Assembly (NCBI GenBank): GCA_947626275.1
Contig: CANQRL010000001.1
Span: forward strand, 183,693 to 247,692
Length of the DNA: 64,000 bases
Direction of reading: 5' to 3'
Source of the DNA: an uncultured Bacilli bacterium
GTDB lineage: Bacteria > Bacillota_I > Bacilli_A > RF39 > UBA660
Shown here: positions 42,481-50,937 of the stretch, one piece after another
Position numbering within the stretch: the first letter of the stretch is position 1
Layout: every line of letters starts with the position of its first letter
The notes under the pieces: model-generated
Database searches by the model: none
Told to the model about the DNA's origin: nothing
What the model saw: the letters and a program-made list of their open reading frames with translations, nothing else
Made by a program: the position numbers and the translations under genes

Positions 42481-44064
42481 CTAATTAGAATTTTTGTTTC
42501 CTACACTTGAGGTGTTATTATCACCCTCGACGGTTAGCGTTTTTCCGCCCTCTTGCTTATTGTCTTTGTTGTTATTGTCATTTAATTGCTTACTAGCTTT
42601 ATCTACGAATAATTTAATCCAATTTTCAATTCCACCGTAGAATTCCATCGTCTTGTTATATACTTCATTAGAATCGCTATATAAACCGCTCGTAGTAATT
42701 GCCACTTCTGGAGCAATACCACTTTGAATTTGATTCATCATTCCTTGTGATTTAACTAAGAAATTGTCTGATTTATTTCTTGTGAATTTTTGTTCTACAT
42801 CTTTGATGGTTAATGTATTGATTCCGCTATTAGGAGTTAATCGGCATATCATTAAAATTATTTTTAATTCTTCATTAGCACACATTTTAAAGAACATCTC
42901 ATCTTGTTTTGCTCTTTCATCTGCCATTGTCCAACCTTCACCTAATAATCTAGCTTGTCCAGTATCTCCACCACTTGCTTTATCTTCCATTTTAGGAATG
43001 CCGACGATTTGCAATGCTGTATTGAATAATCTATCATGTAGTACTTTTGTATCAGCATGTGATAAGTCATTTATCATTTGTTTAATATCCGCTGGTCTGC
43101 TAGGATCAGATGTTGCTATTTTTACTGCTCCTAAATCAAGCAATTCTTCGTAACTATCTCTATCAATATCTTGGTTTACAAATACCAATATTGATTGAAT
43201 GAATTGTTCTAGTCCGTCTAAATCTCCGGACGAAATTCTATTCAAAGCATTAAAAATGCTCATTACTACTTCAATGATTCCCAATCTTGATTTGTTTAAA
43301 TAATATTCGATGATAGGAATAGTTCTCATTATATGAGGACATACATACTTAACAGTAAACGCCGTTTCGGCAATCCCTTTATTCAATGTATAAAATCCAT
43401 TTTTTGTATATATACTTCCGCGAATTGTACTATCTTTTACGCCTTTTGTATAAGTACATCCAAATAGTTTTTTATGCCCTAGACCACTTGAATAAACGCA
43501 AAATGTAGTTTTACTGTCTAAATTTTGTATGTCGAACGGGCTATCTTCGTTTATATCTGGTAAAACCATACGATGTCCGATACCAAAGCAATATAGGCTT
43601 TCAGCAAGTTCAGTATCTTTTGGATGCTTAGATTCTGCCAACATATAACTATTCAATGTGGCAACTTCTTGACTTGCTATATCTCCTCTTTGGACATATT
43701 GAATAGGTTCGCCAAATACATAACTCTTCTTAAATTCTGTGATAAAATAAGCATTATTTTCCACTACTTTATTATTAATAGTAGGTCTAACTTCTTTAAT
43801 CTTATTTAATATTGGTTGATACCCTCTATAATACTTTTCTAAATAATCTATTTCACAAGCATTTTGTAGATGAATCGAAAAACAATCATTTAATATTTGT
43901 GTAATTGTTTGCTCGTCCATTTCATCTTCTGTATAATCAGCATAAATAACTCTTCTACCATAAAACAATGGGTCATCGGTTTTAATTGTGACCATCGGCT
44001 GATTTGTTGGTCTTTGTGCTGCTGATTCTTCTTGTACTGTTTCTGGTTCTGCTACTTTGTCCAT
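42481..44064 (-). CDS. Portal protein (SPP1 gp6-like)
   Basis: 527 residues. The segments PLFYGRRVIYADYTEDEMDEQ, YYRGYQPIL and FKKSYVFGEPIQYV, then the helical clip region ending in EGWTMADERAKQDEMFF, match SPP1-type portals. The dodecameric ring connects head and neck. It follows the terminase with a 196-bp gap. Confidence 0.85.
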   Translation of the reverse strand: MDKVAEPETVQEESAAQRPTNQPMVTIKTDDPLFYGRRVIYADYTEDEMDEQTITQILNDCFSIHLQNACEIDYLEKYYRGYQPILNKIKEVRPTINNKVVENNAYFITEFKKSYVFGEPIQYVQRGDIASQEVATLNSYMLAESKHPKDTELAESLYCFGIGHRMVLPDINEDSPFDIQNLDSKTTFCVYSSGLGHKKLFGCTYTKGVKDSTIRGSIYTKNGFYTLNKGIAETAFTVKYVCPHIMRTIPIIEYYLNKSRLGIIEVVMSIFNALNRISSGDLDGLEQFIQSILVFVNQDIDRDSYEELLDLGAVKIATSDPSRPADIKQMINDLSHADTKVLHDRLFNTALQIVGIPKMEDKASGGDTGQARLLGEGWTMADERAKQDEMFFKMCANEELKIILMICRLTPNSGINTLTIKDVEQKFTRNKSDNFLVKSQGMMNQIQSGIAPEVAITTSGLYSDSNEVYNKTMEFYGGIENWIKLFVDKASKQLNDNNNKDNKQEGGKTLTVEGDNNTSSVGNKNSN

Positions 44065-44146
44065 AATTCACCTCACTATCTTGGTATTCCCAAAATAAGA
44101 AATGTCGGGAACACAACAATAAATAAATTTACGGTTATGCTCCCGT

Positions 44147-44190
44147 GTAGCACTTAAACGACCGCTAAAGGGAAAAGAATTAGGTCGTTC
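44147..44190 (+). promoter_or_regulatory. TGTAGCAC hairpin element, copy 4 (inverted)
   Basis: On the plus strand TGTAGCAC (44147-44154) is followed by AACGACC/GGTCGTT (44158-44190) with a loop containing AAAGGGAAAA. It lies in the terminase-portal gap in the orientation opposite to the other copies and precedes no gene on its strand. Confidence 0.55.
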
Positions 44191-44238
44191 GATACGTTTA
44201 TACAATAAATAAGGCAAAAAAAAGACCTTTAAAGTATA

Positions 44239-44262
44239 AAATCTCAACATGTGTTGAGATTT
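44239..44262 (-). other. Perfect hairpin after the terminase gene
   Basis: A 10-bp stem AAATCTCAAC/GTTGAGATTT with a 4-nt loop overlaps the terminase stop. No T tract follows directly, so an RNA-processing or stability role is as likely as termination. Confidence 0.5.
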
Positions 44263-46009
44263 AAAAAGGTCTACGAATTGCTTTTGGCTTAGATAATGTA
44301 CTTTTGCCCATTATAATTTCACTTGCATACATACAAACACTATCAATTCCATCATCATGTAAATTTGGATTATCGAATGAATATTTAGTAATATTATCCA
44401 TCATTCTACCAACGTCTGTGTTTGGTCTTACAATAGATTTGTCGGGGAATACGATTTGTTTTTGTACAATCCCCCTATTGTTTTTTATCCTTTCCTCTTT
44501 CTTAACAGTATTATACTTTTCTATAATAGTACACCAAAATACATTTTTAGCTTCCAATTTATCTGTTAATAGCTTTTTTAAAGATGTATCGATATTATTT
44601 TCAATGACTAAAGTAGTAATCCTATTATCGATTATTTTTTCTATTATTTCGTCGTACAAATCATCCATCGGTTTTTGCTTATATATTGCATCAATTAGAT
44701 AGTGATTTCCATTATTATCATTTTTAAATATAGGCATAGACACATTATCTTTCCCTTTTCTTGCCGTATCTAGTGTCGCCATTGAGTTTGGCGTTAAATT
44801 ACTAGGAGCATCTATATACGTTCTAATACATTCCCAAGCGAGTTCCCTTCCTGTTGGTGCGATTGGATCTTGTTGATAGACACAACTAAATAAAAATGGA
44901 TCTGTATTCTGCTCTATTTGTTCAGCAATATCTTGTGGGTATACTTCCGGACAAGTTGTTTTATGATCTTTATCAAGCATCGGAACACGAATAACTATTG
45001 TTGAGTGATCCTCACTTTCCATTACATACGGATTATCAGTTTCTTGTAATATTGATACCTTGTTTCTATCCTCAATAATCCTGTTCAGTATATCCTCCGG
45101 CGTCCACATTGTTCCAACGAATATATACTTACATCTTTGACTATCGCGCCTATTCCACCATTCAGTATTCCATTTATCGTATATCTTTTTGTGAACGGGT
45201 TCACTATTTGCCTCCTCTGCTCCTTTGGTCATATCGTCAAAGATGATTGCAAATGTTGCTCTTTCTCCTGTAGTTGAACCACTGCGAGTACGAGCAATAT
45301 GATTTGACTTTGGGACGTTTGCGTTTTTTATTTTCCAGTCGGATTCTCTTTCCACCTCGAATGGCTTTTCATTGTATAACTTGAACAACGGGAATATCTC
45401 TGTAAATTCAGAACTACATATAATTCCCTTAACTGTTCTACTAAAACCAAGTACTAATTCATCAGAATACGACATTCTTATAACTGAATTATTTATACTT
45501 AATCCATAGCCCCATGCCGTGAATAGGGTGGCCAAATACGATTTTCCCATTGATGGAGCATAAGAAACAATTAAATATTGCAACTGATCATCAAACGCTA
45601 TTCGGTTTAAAGCATCTACATACGGTTTTAATACAACTCTACGATTCGACAAAACCTTTTTAGGCATATTCCACTCTATGTAATCCACAAAGCATTCAAA
45701 ATCTTTACGTGCACAAAAACAGTATGTCTTTTTGTAGAAATCAAAAAAGGAAGCCATGTTTTCTATTTGGCTCCCTTCAACTAATTTTAATAATATTGGA
45801 ATTAGTCTATGCTTTGCTACTTTAACACTACCTAATTCATCTTTCTTATACATTTCTTCAAGAATACTTAAAGCACTACTACACCATGTTAATTTATCTG
45901 CTTCTTTCATTTTAGGAGAACGAAGAACAGATAATATATCATTGAAAGTTTGCTCTAAGGTAGTTTCTTGTTTTTTGATTTGGATTGTATCTCCAACTTT
46001 ATAACTCAT
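44261..46009 (-). CDS. Terminase large subunit
   Basis: 582 residues. The ATPase has a Walker A-like site in SYAPSMGKSYLATL (about 155-168) and Walker B in FAIIFDDMTKGAEE. The C-terminal nuclease starts at MATLDTARKGKDNVS and includes LVIENNIDTSLKKLL and HDDGIDSVCMYA. It pumps DNA into the procapsid and cuts concatemers. Element copy 5 lies before its ATG. Confidence 0.9.
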   Translation of the reverse strand: MSYKVGDTIQIKKQETTLEQTFNDILSVLRSPKMKEADKLTWCSSALSILEEMYKKDELGSVKVAKHRLIPILLKLVEGSQIENMASFFDFYKKTYCFCARKDFECFVDYIEWNMPKKVLSNRRVVLKPYVDALNRIAFDDQLQYLIVSYAPSMGKSYLATLFTAWGYGLSINNSVIRMSYSDELVLGFSRTVKGIICSSEFTEIFPLFKLYNEKPFEVERESDWKIKNANVPKSNHIARTRSGSTTGERATFAIIFDDMTKGAEEANSEPVHKKIYDKWNTEWWNRRDSQRCKYIFVGTMWTPEDILNRIIEDRNKVSILQETDNPYVMESEDHSTIVIRVPMLDKDHKTTCPEVYPQDIAEQIEQNTDPFLFSCVYQQDPIAPTGRELAWECIRTYIDAPSNLTPNSMATLDTARKGKDNVSMPIFKNDNNGNHYLIDAIYKQKPMDDLYDEIIEKIIDNRITTLVIENNIDTSLKKLLTDKLEAKNVFWCTIIEKYNTVKKEERIKNNRGIVQKQIVFPDKSIVRPNTDVGRMMDNITKYSFDNPNLHDDGIDSVCMYASEIIMGKSTLSKPKAIRRPF

Positions 46010-46021
46010 TTATTCACTCTC

Positions 46022-46049
46022 CTGTACTCCCTTACAGAAAAGTGCTACA
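46022..46049 (-). promoter_or_regulatory. TGTAGCAC hairpin element, copy 5
   Basis: On the minus strand TGTAGCAC (46042-46049) is followed by CTGTA/TACAG with loop AGGGAG, then GGAGAGTGA and the terminase ATG. Confidence 0.65.
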
Positions 46050-46062
46050 TTTTACATCTTAT

Positions 46063-46908
46063 TTATTTCAGGTTAAGAATTCCCAGTACATCTTCGCCTG
46101 CGTATGTTGTTGGTAACTTTCCATCCCATTTTTCGATGAATTGCTGTTGAATAATTTTATCTGTTAACGTTTTTTCCTTGATTTTGTTTGCTTCTGCTTC
46201 CCCTTCGGCTTCAATTTTTTTCTTTTCTGCCTCCGCTTTTGCAATCTCTAGTTCTTGCTGTGCTGTCAATGCATTCTGTTCAGCGACCGCCTTTTTTTCA
46301 ATAGATGCATTATATTCTGCACTAAAGTCAAAATTTTTGATAGATACAGATATAATATTTATACCGTAATTTGATGTCCTTTCTGCCAATGTAGATTGCA
46401 TGTCGTCCGATACTTCATTACGATTTACTATAAGTTCTTCGGCAGTATATTTTGACATAACTCCCTTAATAGATTCTTGAATGGCGGGATCTAGTACTGT
46501 TTCCTTATAACTATTTCCCACTCTTCGATATAAATCTACCGCTTTTTTCTCATCTATTTGAAAATTAATTGCCACTTTTATCTTATTTACGATTTGCATG
46601 TCTTTTGTAGAAGTTTCTAAATCTTCTTTGTTTTCATACTTTTGAACTTTAATGTTAATTCTTTCTATCTTTTCATATGGTAATTTAAAGTTAATTCCCT
46701 CTGATAAATAGGTATCGGTTATTTTGCCGAATCTAGTTTTGATTCCAATTTCTCCAGTCTTCACAGTTTTAAAACATCCAAATAGTACTATTGACATGCA
46801 TAATAAACTAAATAACATTCTCGGTCTAAAATCAAACCCTTCTGAATCAAAACCTAATCCAATTGCAACTAATATTGTTAAAATTAAACTTACTATAATT
46901 AAAATCAT
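46063..46908 (-). CDS. Phage SPFH/prohibitin-like membrane protein
   Basis: 281 residues. Two hydrophobic N-terminal segments (about 2-20 and 30-50) precede an SPFH domain (VKTGEIGIKTRFGKITDTYL through SVSIKNFDF) and an Ala/Glu-rich coiled coil (EIAKAEAEKKKIEAEGEAEA). SPFH proteins assemble into ring-like membrane scaffolds. Its position before the terminase is unusual; a role in membrane protection or exclusion is speculative. Confidence 0.8.
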   Translation of the reverse strand: MILIIVSLILTILVAIGLGFDSEGFDFRPRMLFSLLCMSIVLFGCFKTVKTGEIGIKTRFGKITDTYLSEGINFKLPYEKIERINIKVQKYENKEDLETSTKDMQIVNKIKVAINFQIDEKKAVDLYRRVGNSYKETVLDPAIQESIKGVMSKYTAEELIVNRNEVSDDMQSTLAERTSNYGINIISVSIKNFDFSAEYNASIEKKAVAEQNALTAQQELEIAKAEAEKKKIEAEGEAEANKIKEKTLTDKIIQQQFIEKWDGKLPTTYAGEDVLGILNLK

Positions 46909-46925
46909 TTTATCTTTTCTTCTTT

Positions 46926-47360
46926 CTATTTCTCTGGCATATTTATTACTATAGGTTTACCTGCCCTATAACATTCATCAATAATTACATCTAATTGTTT
47001 TTTTACTTCTAGTGCTCTATCATTGGTTGCATATTTACCAACAACAATATTGTTGTCAGTAATAATTACATTGTTTATTTCTTTATCAACAAAATAATCA
47101 TTCTCTAAAACGAATAAGTTAATTATCTTATCAATAAATTGTTTCTTAGGTATTTCCTGGTTATTTAATACTCTTGTAATAGTATCACGATAACTATTAC
47201 CCATTTTTTTGATTAAATCTTCACTAGACATTTTATTTTTATCTAGTAATTCTTTCAATTGATCTCCGATTATTTGTTTAGGTTGTCTTTGACCAATTGA
47301 TAATATATTTGCGAAGATTGTTAATTCTCCGCCTTGACTTACTATCTTCATTTTTCCCAT
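46926..47360 (-). CDS. HTH-like phage protein, 144 aa
   Basis: A central segment (LKELLDKNKMSSEDLIKKMG, then SYRDTITRVLNNQEIP) fits an XRE-type helix-turn-helix; the C-terminal 60 residues are beta-alpha (DNNIVVGKYATNDRALEV). The ATG has AAGGA upstream. It is likely a DNA-binding regulator within the early-to-late transition region; the target is unknown. Confidence 0.5.
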   Translation of the reverse strand: MGKMKIVSQGGELTIFANILSIGQRQPKQIIGDQLKELLDKNKMSSEDLIKKMGNSYRDTITRVLNNQEIPKKQFIDKIINLFVLENDYFVDKEINNVIITDNNIVVGKYATNDRALEVKKQLDVIIDECYRAGKPIVINMPEK

Positions 47361-47375
47361 TTATTTTCCTTCTTT

Positions 47376-47579
47376 CTAATTTCCAAATATTTCTTTTAGT
47401 AGCAAAAATAATAACACACAAACTAATCCATGCCATATTGTCCAAACATAATTTATTTTAAATGCCCATATAATCAAATTTCCTATGCTCCAAAATATCA
47501 AACTAGATAAACCAAAGCAAAGTGCAATTATAAGAATGGTGCCGATACTTACTACTAACGCTAATGGTACCTTTTTCAT
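47376..47579 (-). CDS. Small phage membrane protein, 67 aa
   Basis: Two hydrophobic segments (about 5-38 and 47-62) with a short basic N-terminus. GAGGTGA precedes the ATG. No family was recognised. Confidence 0.55.
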   Translation of the reverse strand: MKKVPLALVVSIGTILIIALCFGLSSLIFWSIGNLIIWAFKINYVWTIWHGLVCVLLFLLLKEIFGN

Positions 47580-48203
47580 TTACTCACCTCTATCAAAATG
47601 CTCTTGCAATTTTCCATTTTTCATCCGAACATATTTTGTAATTATGTTCTTATAATTGACTACAAATCCTTCAACATTTCTATTAACTTTATTGTGATAT
47701 TTTTCGTAAACACTATCTAAATGTTCTTTTGTTGGTATAACATTTAATTCTGTTACTTCCGGCACAATTCCTATAAAATTAGGTATAACTTGACTTTGAA
47801 ATGGGTAAATAAACAAACTATGATCATAAACCAAATTATATAAATTATAATCATCGTCTACATTCGCTTTTGCAAACATATACCATTTCTTATCAAACTC
47901 ATCAACAGTATATTTTAAACATCCCATTCCTAACCATTCGCCACATATAGCACTGTTATTGTATAGTTCGCTTATTAAAATATCTTTATTGTCTAATAGC
48001 CATTGATAAAGACCTTTGTATAGAATATTTTTTACATCCTCTAATTCATCAATAGTGAATATGTTTTTTCTTTGTGCAATATAAAGCTTGTCATCCTTTT
48101 TAAAGAAAACTAAATTACTACCATCTAGTTTTTCAGTAACATATACTTTATCTCCTACACAACTGACCCTTTTTGTTTTAGGATAAATCTCTTTTTTTAT
48201 CAT
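47580..48203 (-). CDS. Phage RNA ligase (Rnl2-type nucleotidyltransferase)
   Basis: 207 residues. Motif I is EKLDGSNLVFF with the adenylated Lys (about residue 25), motif III is GEWLGMGCLKY, motif IV is NVEGFVVNY and motif V KYVRM. These are the motifs of ATP-dependent RNA ligases that seal nicked RNA, including tRNA broken by host anticodon nucleases. It begins directly after the small membrane-protein gene. The short length leaves little beyond the catalytic core. Confidence 0.8.
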   Translation of the reverse strand: MIKKEIYPKTKRVSCVGDKVYVTEKLDGSNLVFFKKDDKLYIAQRKNIFTIDELEDVKNILYKGLYQWLLDNKDILISELYNNSAICGEWLGMGCLKYTVDEFDKKWYMFAKANVDDDYNLYNLVYDHSLFIYPFQSQVIPNFIGIVPEVTELNVIPTKEHLDSVYEKYHNKVNRNVEGFVVNYKNIITKYVRMKNGKLQEHFDRGE

Positions 48204-48499
48204 TTAATATCGCCTACTTTTTTCATTAAATCTTTTAATTCCTTTTTCCTTTCCCTTGTCGATGGTGGCTCTACCATGTTCACTAAAGTGCCTGTTGGTA
48301 AATCTAGTGCTTTTTCCCACAAGCATAATGTTTTGGGGCTCAATACATGATTATTTAAATAATTGCTAATATTTTGCTTTGTTGTAATACTGTCTATGCC
48401 CACTTGTTTTTTAACTAAATTTATTTCATCTGCAAAGTGTTGTAATGTCCATTTTTTCTTTTTGAGTAATATTTGAATATAATCAGTTACATTTAACAT
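48200..48499 (-). CDS. XRE-like HTH regulator, 99 aa
   Basis: The segment WTLQHFADEINLVKKQVG with ITTKQNISNYLNN fits a helix-turn-helix that recognises DNA, followed by a short charged tail. It overlaps the RNA ligase gene by 4 bp. The operator is unknown. Confidence 0.55.
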   Translation of the reverse strand: MLNVTDYIQILLKKKKWTLQHFADEINLVKKQVGIDSITTKQNISNYLNNHVLSPKTLCLWEKALDLPTGTLVNMVEPPSTRERKKELKDLMKKVGDIK

Positions 48500-48506
48500 T
48501 TCTTAA

Positions 48507-48701
48507 TCAATCCTTTAAGTCATCTTCTTCATACAGAATCATTACTCTATCATACACATTATGTTCCATTCTCACATTAGTACCTCTGAATAGTGTAAAA
48601 GGGCTATATTTTATATCAATTATTTTTTTGTCTTTAATAAAATTATTTACTATTTCCTCCAAATAAATAGTGTTTTCATTGCCCATAATCTTTACTTTCA
48701 T
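48507..48701 (-). CDS. Cse60-like (DUF2758) small protein
   Basis: 64 residues from the second ATG. The start MKVKIMG with the helix LEEIVNNFIKDKKIIDIKYS and the closing VMILYEE is the pattern of Cse60/DUF2758 proteins, common as small phage genes. The function is unknown. Confidence 0.6.
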   Translation of the reverse strand: MKVKIMGNENTIYLEEIVNNFIKDKKIIDIKYSPFTLFRGTNVRMEHNVYDRVMILYEEDDLKD

Positions 48702-48858
48702 CTTGAACATCTACCATCCTTTTTCTATTTTTATAAGTACGATTCTCTTCACACCATTTACATGAACCGTGATTTCGACAAGAAGGATCTATTTTTTTGT
48801 TTTTGTAATATGGCTTACGCTTTTCTTTGCCATGTTCGATAGCTTTATTTAGACTCAT
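48676..48858 (-). CDS. Small Cys-containing phage protein, 60 aa
   Basis: MSLNKAIEHGKEKRKPYY followed by CRNHGSCKWCEENR: three Cys and one His in a compact cluster that could hold one zinc ion. Proteins of this form are frequent in Bacillota phages. It overlaps both neighbours by 14-26 bp. Confidence 0.65.
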   Translation of the reverse strand: MSLNKAIEHGKEKRKPYYKNKKIDPSCRNHGSCKWCEENRTYKNRKRMVDVQDESKDYGQ

Positions 48859-49048
48859 CGGTATTATCCTTATTAAAATACTTTTTAAATCTATTCAACA
48901 TCTCGTCTTCTTCTATAAAAAATGGGTCTCTATCAAAACTATTCAAAACGTTACTCATTAATTGTCCAAATCTCCAATCCGGGCAATTTTCTTCCCATAT
49001 TTTTGCCAGTTCTTGCATAAATGGTACAATTCTATTCTTCTTTCTCAT
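48845..49048 (-). CDS. Hypothetical phage protein, 67 aa
   Basis: An acidic helical protein containing AKIWEENCPDWRFGQLMSN, a motif seen in small phage proteins of unknown role. It overlaps the neighbouring starts and stops by a few bases, indicating one operon. Confidence 0.55.
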   Translation of the reverse strand: MRKKNRIVPFMQELAKIWEENCPDWRFGQLMSNVLNSFDRDPFFIEEDEMLNRFKKYFNKDNTDESK

Positions 49049-49272
49049 CTTTCACCTCTGCTTCTTATATAATCAATACACTCTTGTTCAGTATCAAATT
49101 GCTTCTCGATATTACCAATCACAAGATATGCCTTATCATCTTCTCTCTTCCCAATACCAGCCCAGTTTGCGGGGCGAACATACCATTTTTTCGAATAATA
49201 CAATTGCCCATAAATATATTGATTAACAATATGCTGATTAGTAGGTGGTTTATATTGTGAATGATTAACCAT
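49045..49272 (-). CDS. Hypothetical phage protein, 75 aa
   Basis: A small soluble protein with aromatic residues (LYYSKKWYVRPANWAGIG) and an acidic C-terminal helix. A 4-bp overlap with the next gene. No family was recognised. Confidence 0.5.
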   Translation of the reverse strand: MVNHSQYKPPTNQHIVNQYIYGQLYYSKKWYVRPANWAGIGKREDDKAYLVIGNIEKQFDTEQECIDYIRSRGER

Positions 49273-49273
49273 A

Positions 49274-49492
49274 CTAAACCTCTTTCATGTGTTCTATGTT
49301 TGCTATATATTCAACTGCTACAACGTCATTATTCTTATGAGAATCGTCATAATCAGCACCCCATTCTTTGATTCTATTAGCCATCATTCTAGCCGAACGA
49401 ATATCTCCATATACCAAATATTTTCTTCCATCGCCACATCTATTATTAACAAAGCATTTTAACGTTTTATCATAAATCAAATATACTTTCAT
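49274..49492 (-). CDS. Hypothetical phage protein, 72 aa
   Basis: MKVYLIYDKTLKCFVNN with a RSARMMANRIKEWG helix, an alpha/beta layout. It overlaps the upstream gene by 4 bp. The function is unknown. Confidence 0.5.
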   Translation of the reverse strand: MKVYLIYDKTLKCFVNNRCGDGRKYLVYGDIRSARMMANRIKEWGADYDDSHKNNDVVAVEYIANIEHMKEV

Positions 49493-49710
49493 TCTTTCAC
49501 ATCCTTTAATATTTTTATTGTCCTTGCCTTGCCATTTTTGGTACTTATATATCCTTTTGATTCTAGCTGCATCAATTTTTCAAATATTGACCTAGTGTCA
49601 CTATCTAACAATTTCGCAATCTCTCTTATGGTTGGACTATATCCATTCTCATTTATAAACCATTCTATAGCCTCTAAAACCATCTTTTGCTTAATAGTGA
49701 GTTTACTCAT
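49489..49710 (-). CDS. LexA-type winged-helix DNA-binding protein without protease domain
   Basis: 73 residues: KLTIKQKMVLEAIEWFINEN, GYSPTIREIAKLLD and KLMQLESKGYIS match the LexA N-terminal DNA-binding domain almost end to end. The cleavage and peptidase domain is absent. It could bind LexA-like operators without being removed by RecA. I start at the ATG 49710; the ATG three codons earlier is too close to the ribosome site. Confidence 0.7.
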   Translation of the reverse strand: MSKLTIKQKMVLEAIEWFINENGYSPTIREIAKLLDSDTRSIFEKLMQLESKGYISTKNGKARTIKILKDVKE

Positions 49711-49948
49711 AATCGTCATTCACCCCACAATCTTTCACTTGGTCTTGAATACTTAAAAAATCATGTAAATATGTACAGTATTGTTCATAATAACCATAAT
49801 CTTTGTTATATTTCAGTTTAAAAAATGGGCATGTTTTTACTTTATAACCACCGTATGGGTATTTCTTACTAGGTTTTATTGGTTTCTTTGGTGTATAACA
49901 ATATGAAGTATTTTTAGGTATTAGTAATTTCGCTATTTTGTCCTTCAT
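49703..49948 (-). CDS. Hypothetical phage protein with spaced cysteines, 81 aa
   Basis: A Lys/Pro/Tyr-rich start (YTPKKPIKPSKKYPYGGY) is followed by single Cys residues in KTCPFF, EQYCTYL and KDCGVN that might bind metal. It begins where the next gene upstream ends. No family was recognised. Confidence 0.5.
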   Translation of the reverse strand: MKDKIAKLLIPKNTSYCYTPKKPIKPSKKYPYGGYKVKTCPFFKLKYNKDYGYYEQYCTYLHDFLSIQDQVKDCGVNDDYE

Positions 49949-50154
49949 TATTCCACCTCATTTAATACCCACATAAGGCTTTCTAACTCATTTCTCTGAT
50001 TTATTTTTGGATTTTTCTTTAGATATTCGATTCTTTCCTGGATCTCTTCTTTAGAACGCATAGACTTGTTTCCTTGATAAAAATCAAATAATAATTTATA
50101 TTGTGCATAGCAACTATATAAAGGCTTTAGATTGTCTTGAATTTTATCATTCAT
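49948..50154 (-). CDS. Hypothetical phage protein, 68 aa
   Basis: A helical protein (LKPLYSCYAQYKLLFDFYQG, then SKEEIQERIEYLKKNP). It is in the same tight operon. No family was recognised. Confidence 0.5.
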   Translation of the reverse strand: MNDKIQDNLKPLYSCYAQYKLLFDFYQGNKSMRSKEEIQERIEYLKKNPKINQRNELESLMWVLNEVE

Positions 50155-50160
50155 TATTCG

Positions 50161-50535
50161 CTACTCCCTGTAACAATTATTTTCAAATTGTTCTTTAGTT
50201 AAGATTGTTTTAATGTCTTCCTTTTTAATATGTTTTTCATATTCAAATTTACCGTTGTCAATTATAACTTCAATCCTCATTGGTTCTTTTTTCCTGTCTA
50301 ATCCATTAAAATAAGTTTCTTCAAAGCCTATAACTTTATAACCATTAACATAATCTCCAACTTCAATTAAATCTATAATGCTATGGCTTGCTATTATATT
50401 TCCTATTGGTACAAGTGTCATACGGTTTTTGTATCTAATAATATATTTTTGATTTTCTTCCTCACCAGTTATTTTACCAATACCAAAATTTCTATTTGTT
50501 TTGTCATAACAATACATCCCTACTTCGAATTTCAT
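50161..50535 (-). CDS. Hypothetical phage protein, 124 aa
   Basis: A beta-rich protein beginning MKFEVGMYCYDKTNRNFGIG with IRYKNRMTLVPIGNI, suggestive of a small barrel. An SH3/Tudor-like fold is possible but unproven. It overlaps the upstream gene by 4 bp. Confidence 0.5.
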   Translation of the reverse strand: MKFEVGMYCYDKTNRNFGIGKITGEEENQKYIIRYKNRMTLVPIGNIIASHSIIDLIEVGDYVNGYKVIGFEETYFNGLDRKKEPMRIEVIIDNGKFEYEKHIKKEDIKTILTKEQFENNCYRE

Positions 50536-50936
50536 AAACCAAGTTCCTTAAGTGTGTATTCTTTATTTAGTTGCATACCTTTGTACATAGCACCTTTTTG
50601 AAAGAATGGGAAAACAATTATTTCTCCGTTTAAAGCAATAGAAATGAATTCACGTTGAGAAAGAATATTTTTTTGAATGCAATCAACTCTATCTCTAAAA
50701 GGTCTAATGACTTCACTTAAATATTTTTTTTCTGCATTATCAAGTATTGGTTTTTCTATTTCTAATGTTAATTTCACTTCATAATTTTCTTGCATTTTTT
50801 TTAATAATATTAATTCTTCATCACTAATTTCATTTGATAAGATGCTAAATGAAACACCTCTTCTATAAACTTCATTATCTATGTATAAATTATGATAATT
50901 AATATCACCAATAAGAACATTTTTTTCTAATTTCAT
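50532..50936 (-). CDS. Hypothetical phage protein, 134 aa
   Basis: A soluble mixed protein with IGDINYHNLYIDNEVYRRG and RPFRDRVDCIQKNILSQREF. Related in layout to phage genes of unknown function. No motif supports a role. Confidence 0.5.
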   Translation of the reverse strand: MKLEKNVLIGDINYHNLYIDNEVYRRGVSFSILSNEISDEELILLKKMQENYEVKLTLEIEKPILDNAEKKYLSEVIRPFRDRVDCIQKNILSQREFISIALNGEIIVFPFFQKGAMYKGMQLNKEYTLKELGL

Positions 50937-50937
50937 T

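Noticed and set aside
44068..44250. A 60-codon frame in the terminase-portal gap
   Set aside because: It runs through hairpins and element copy 4, with no ribosome site or protein-like pattern.
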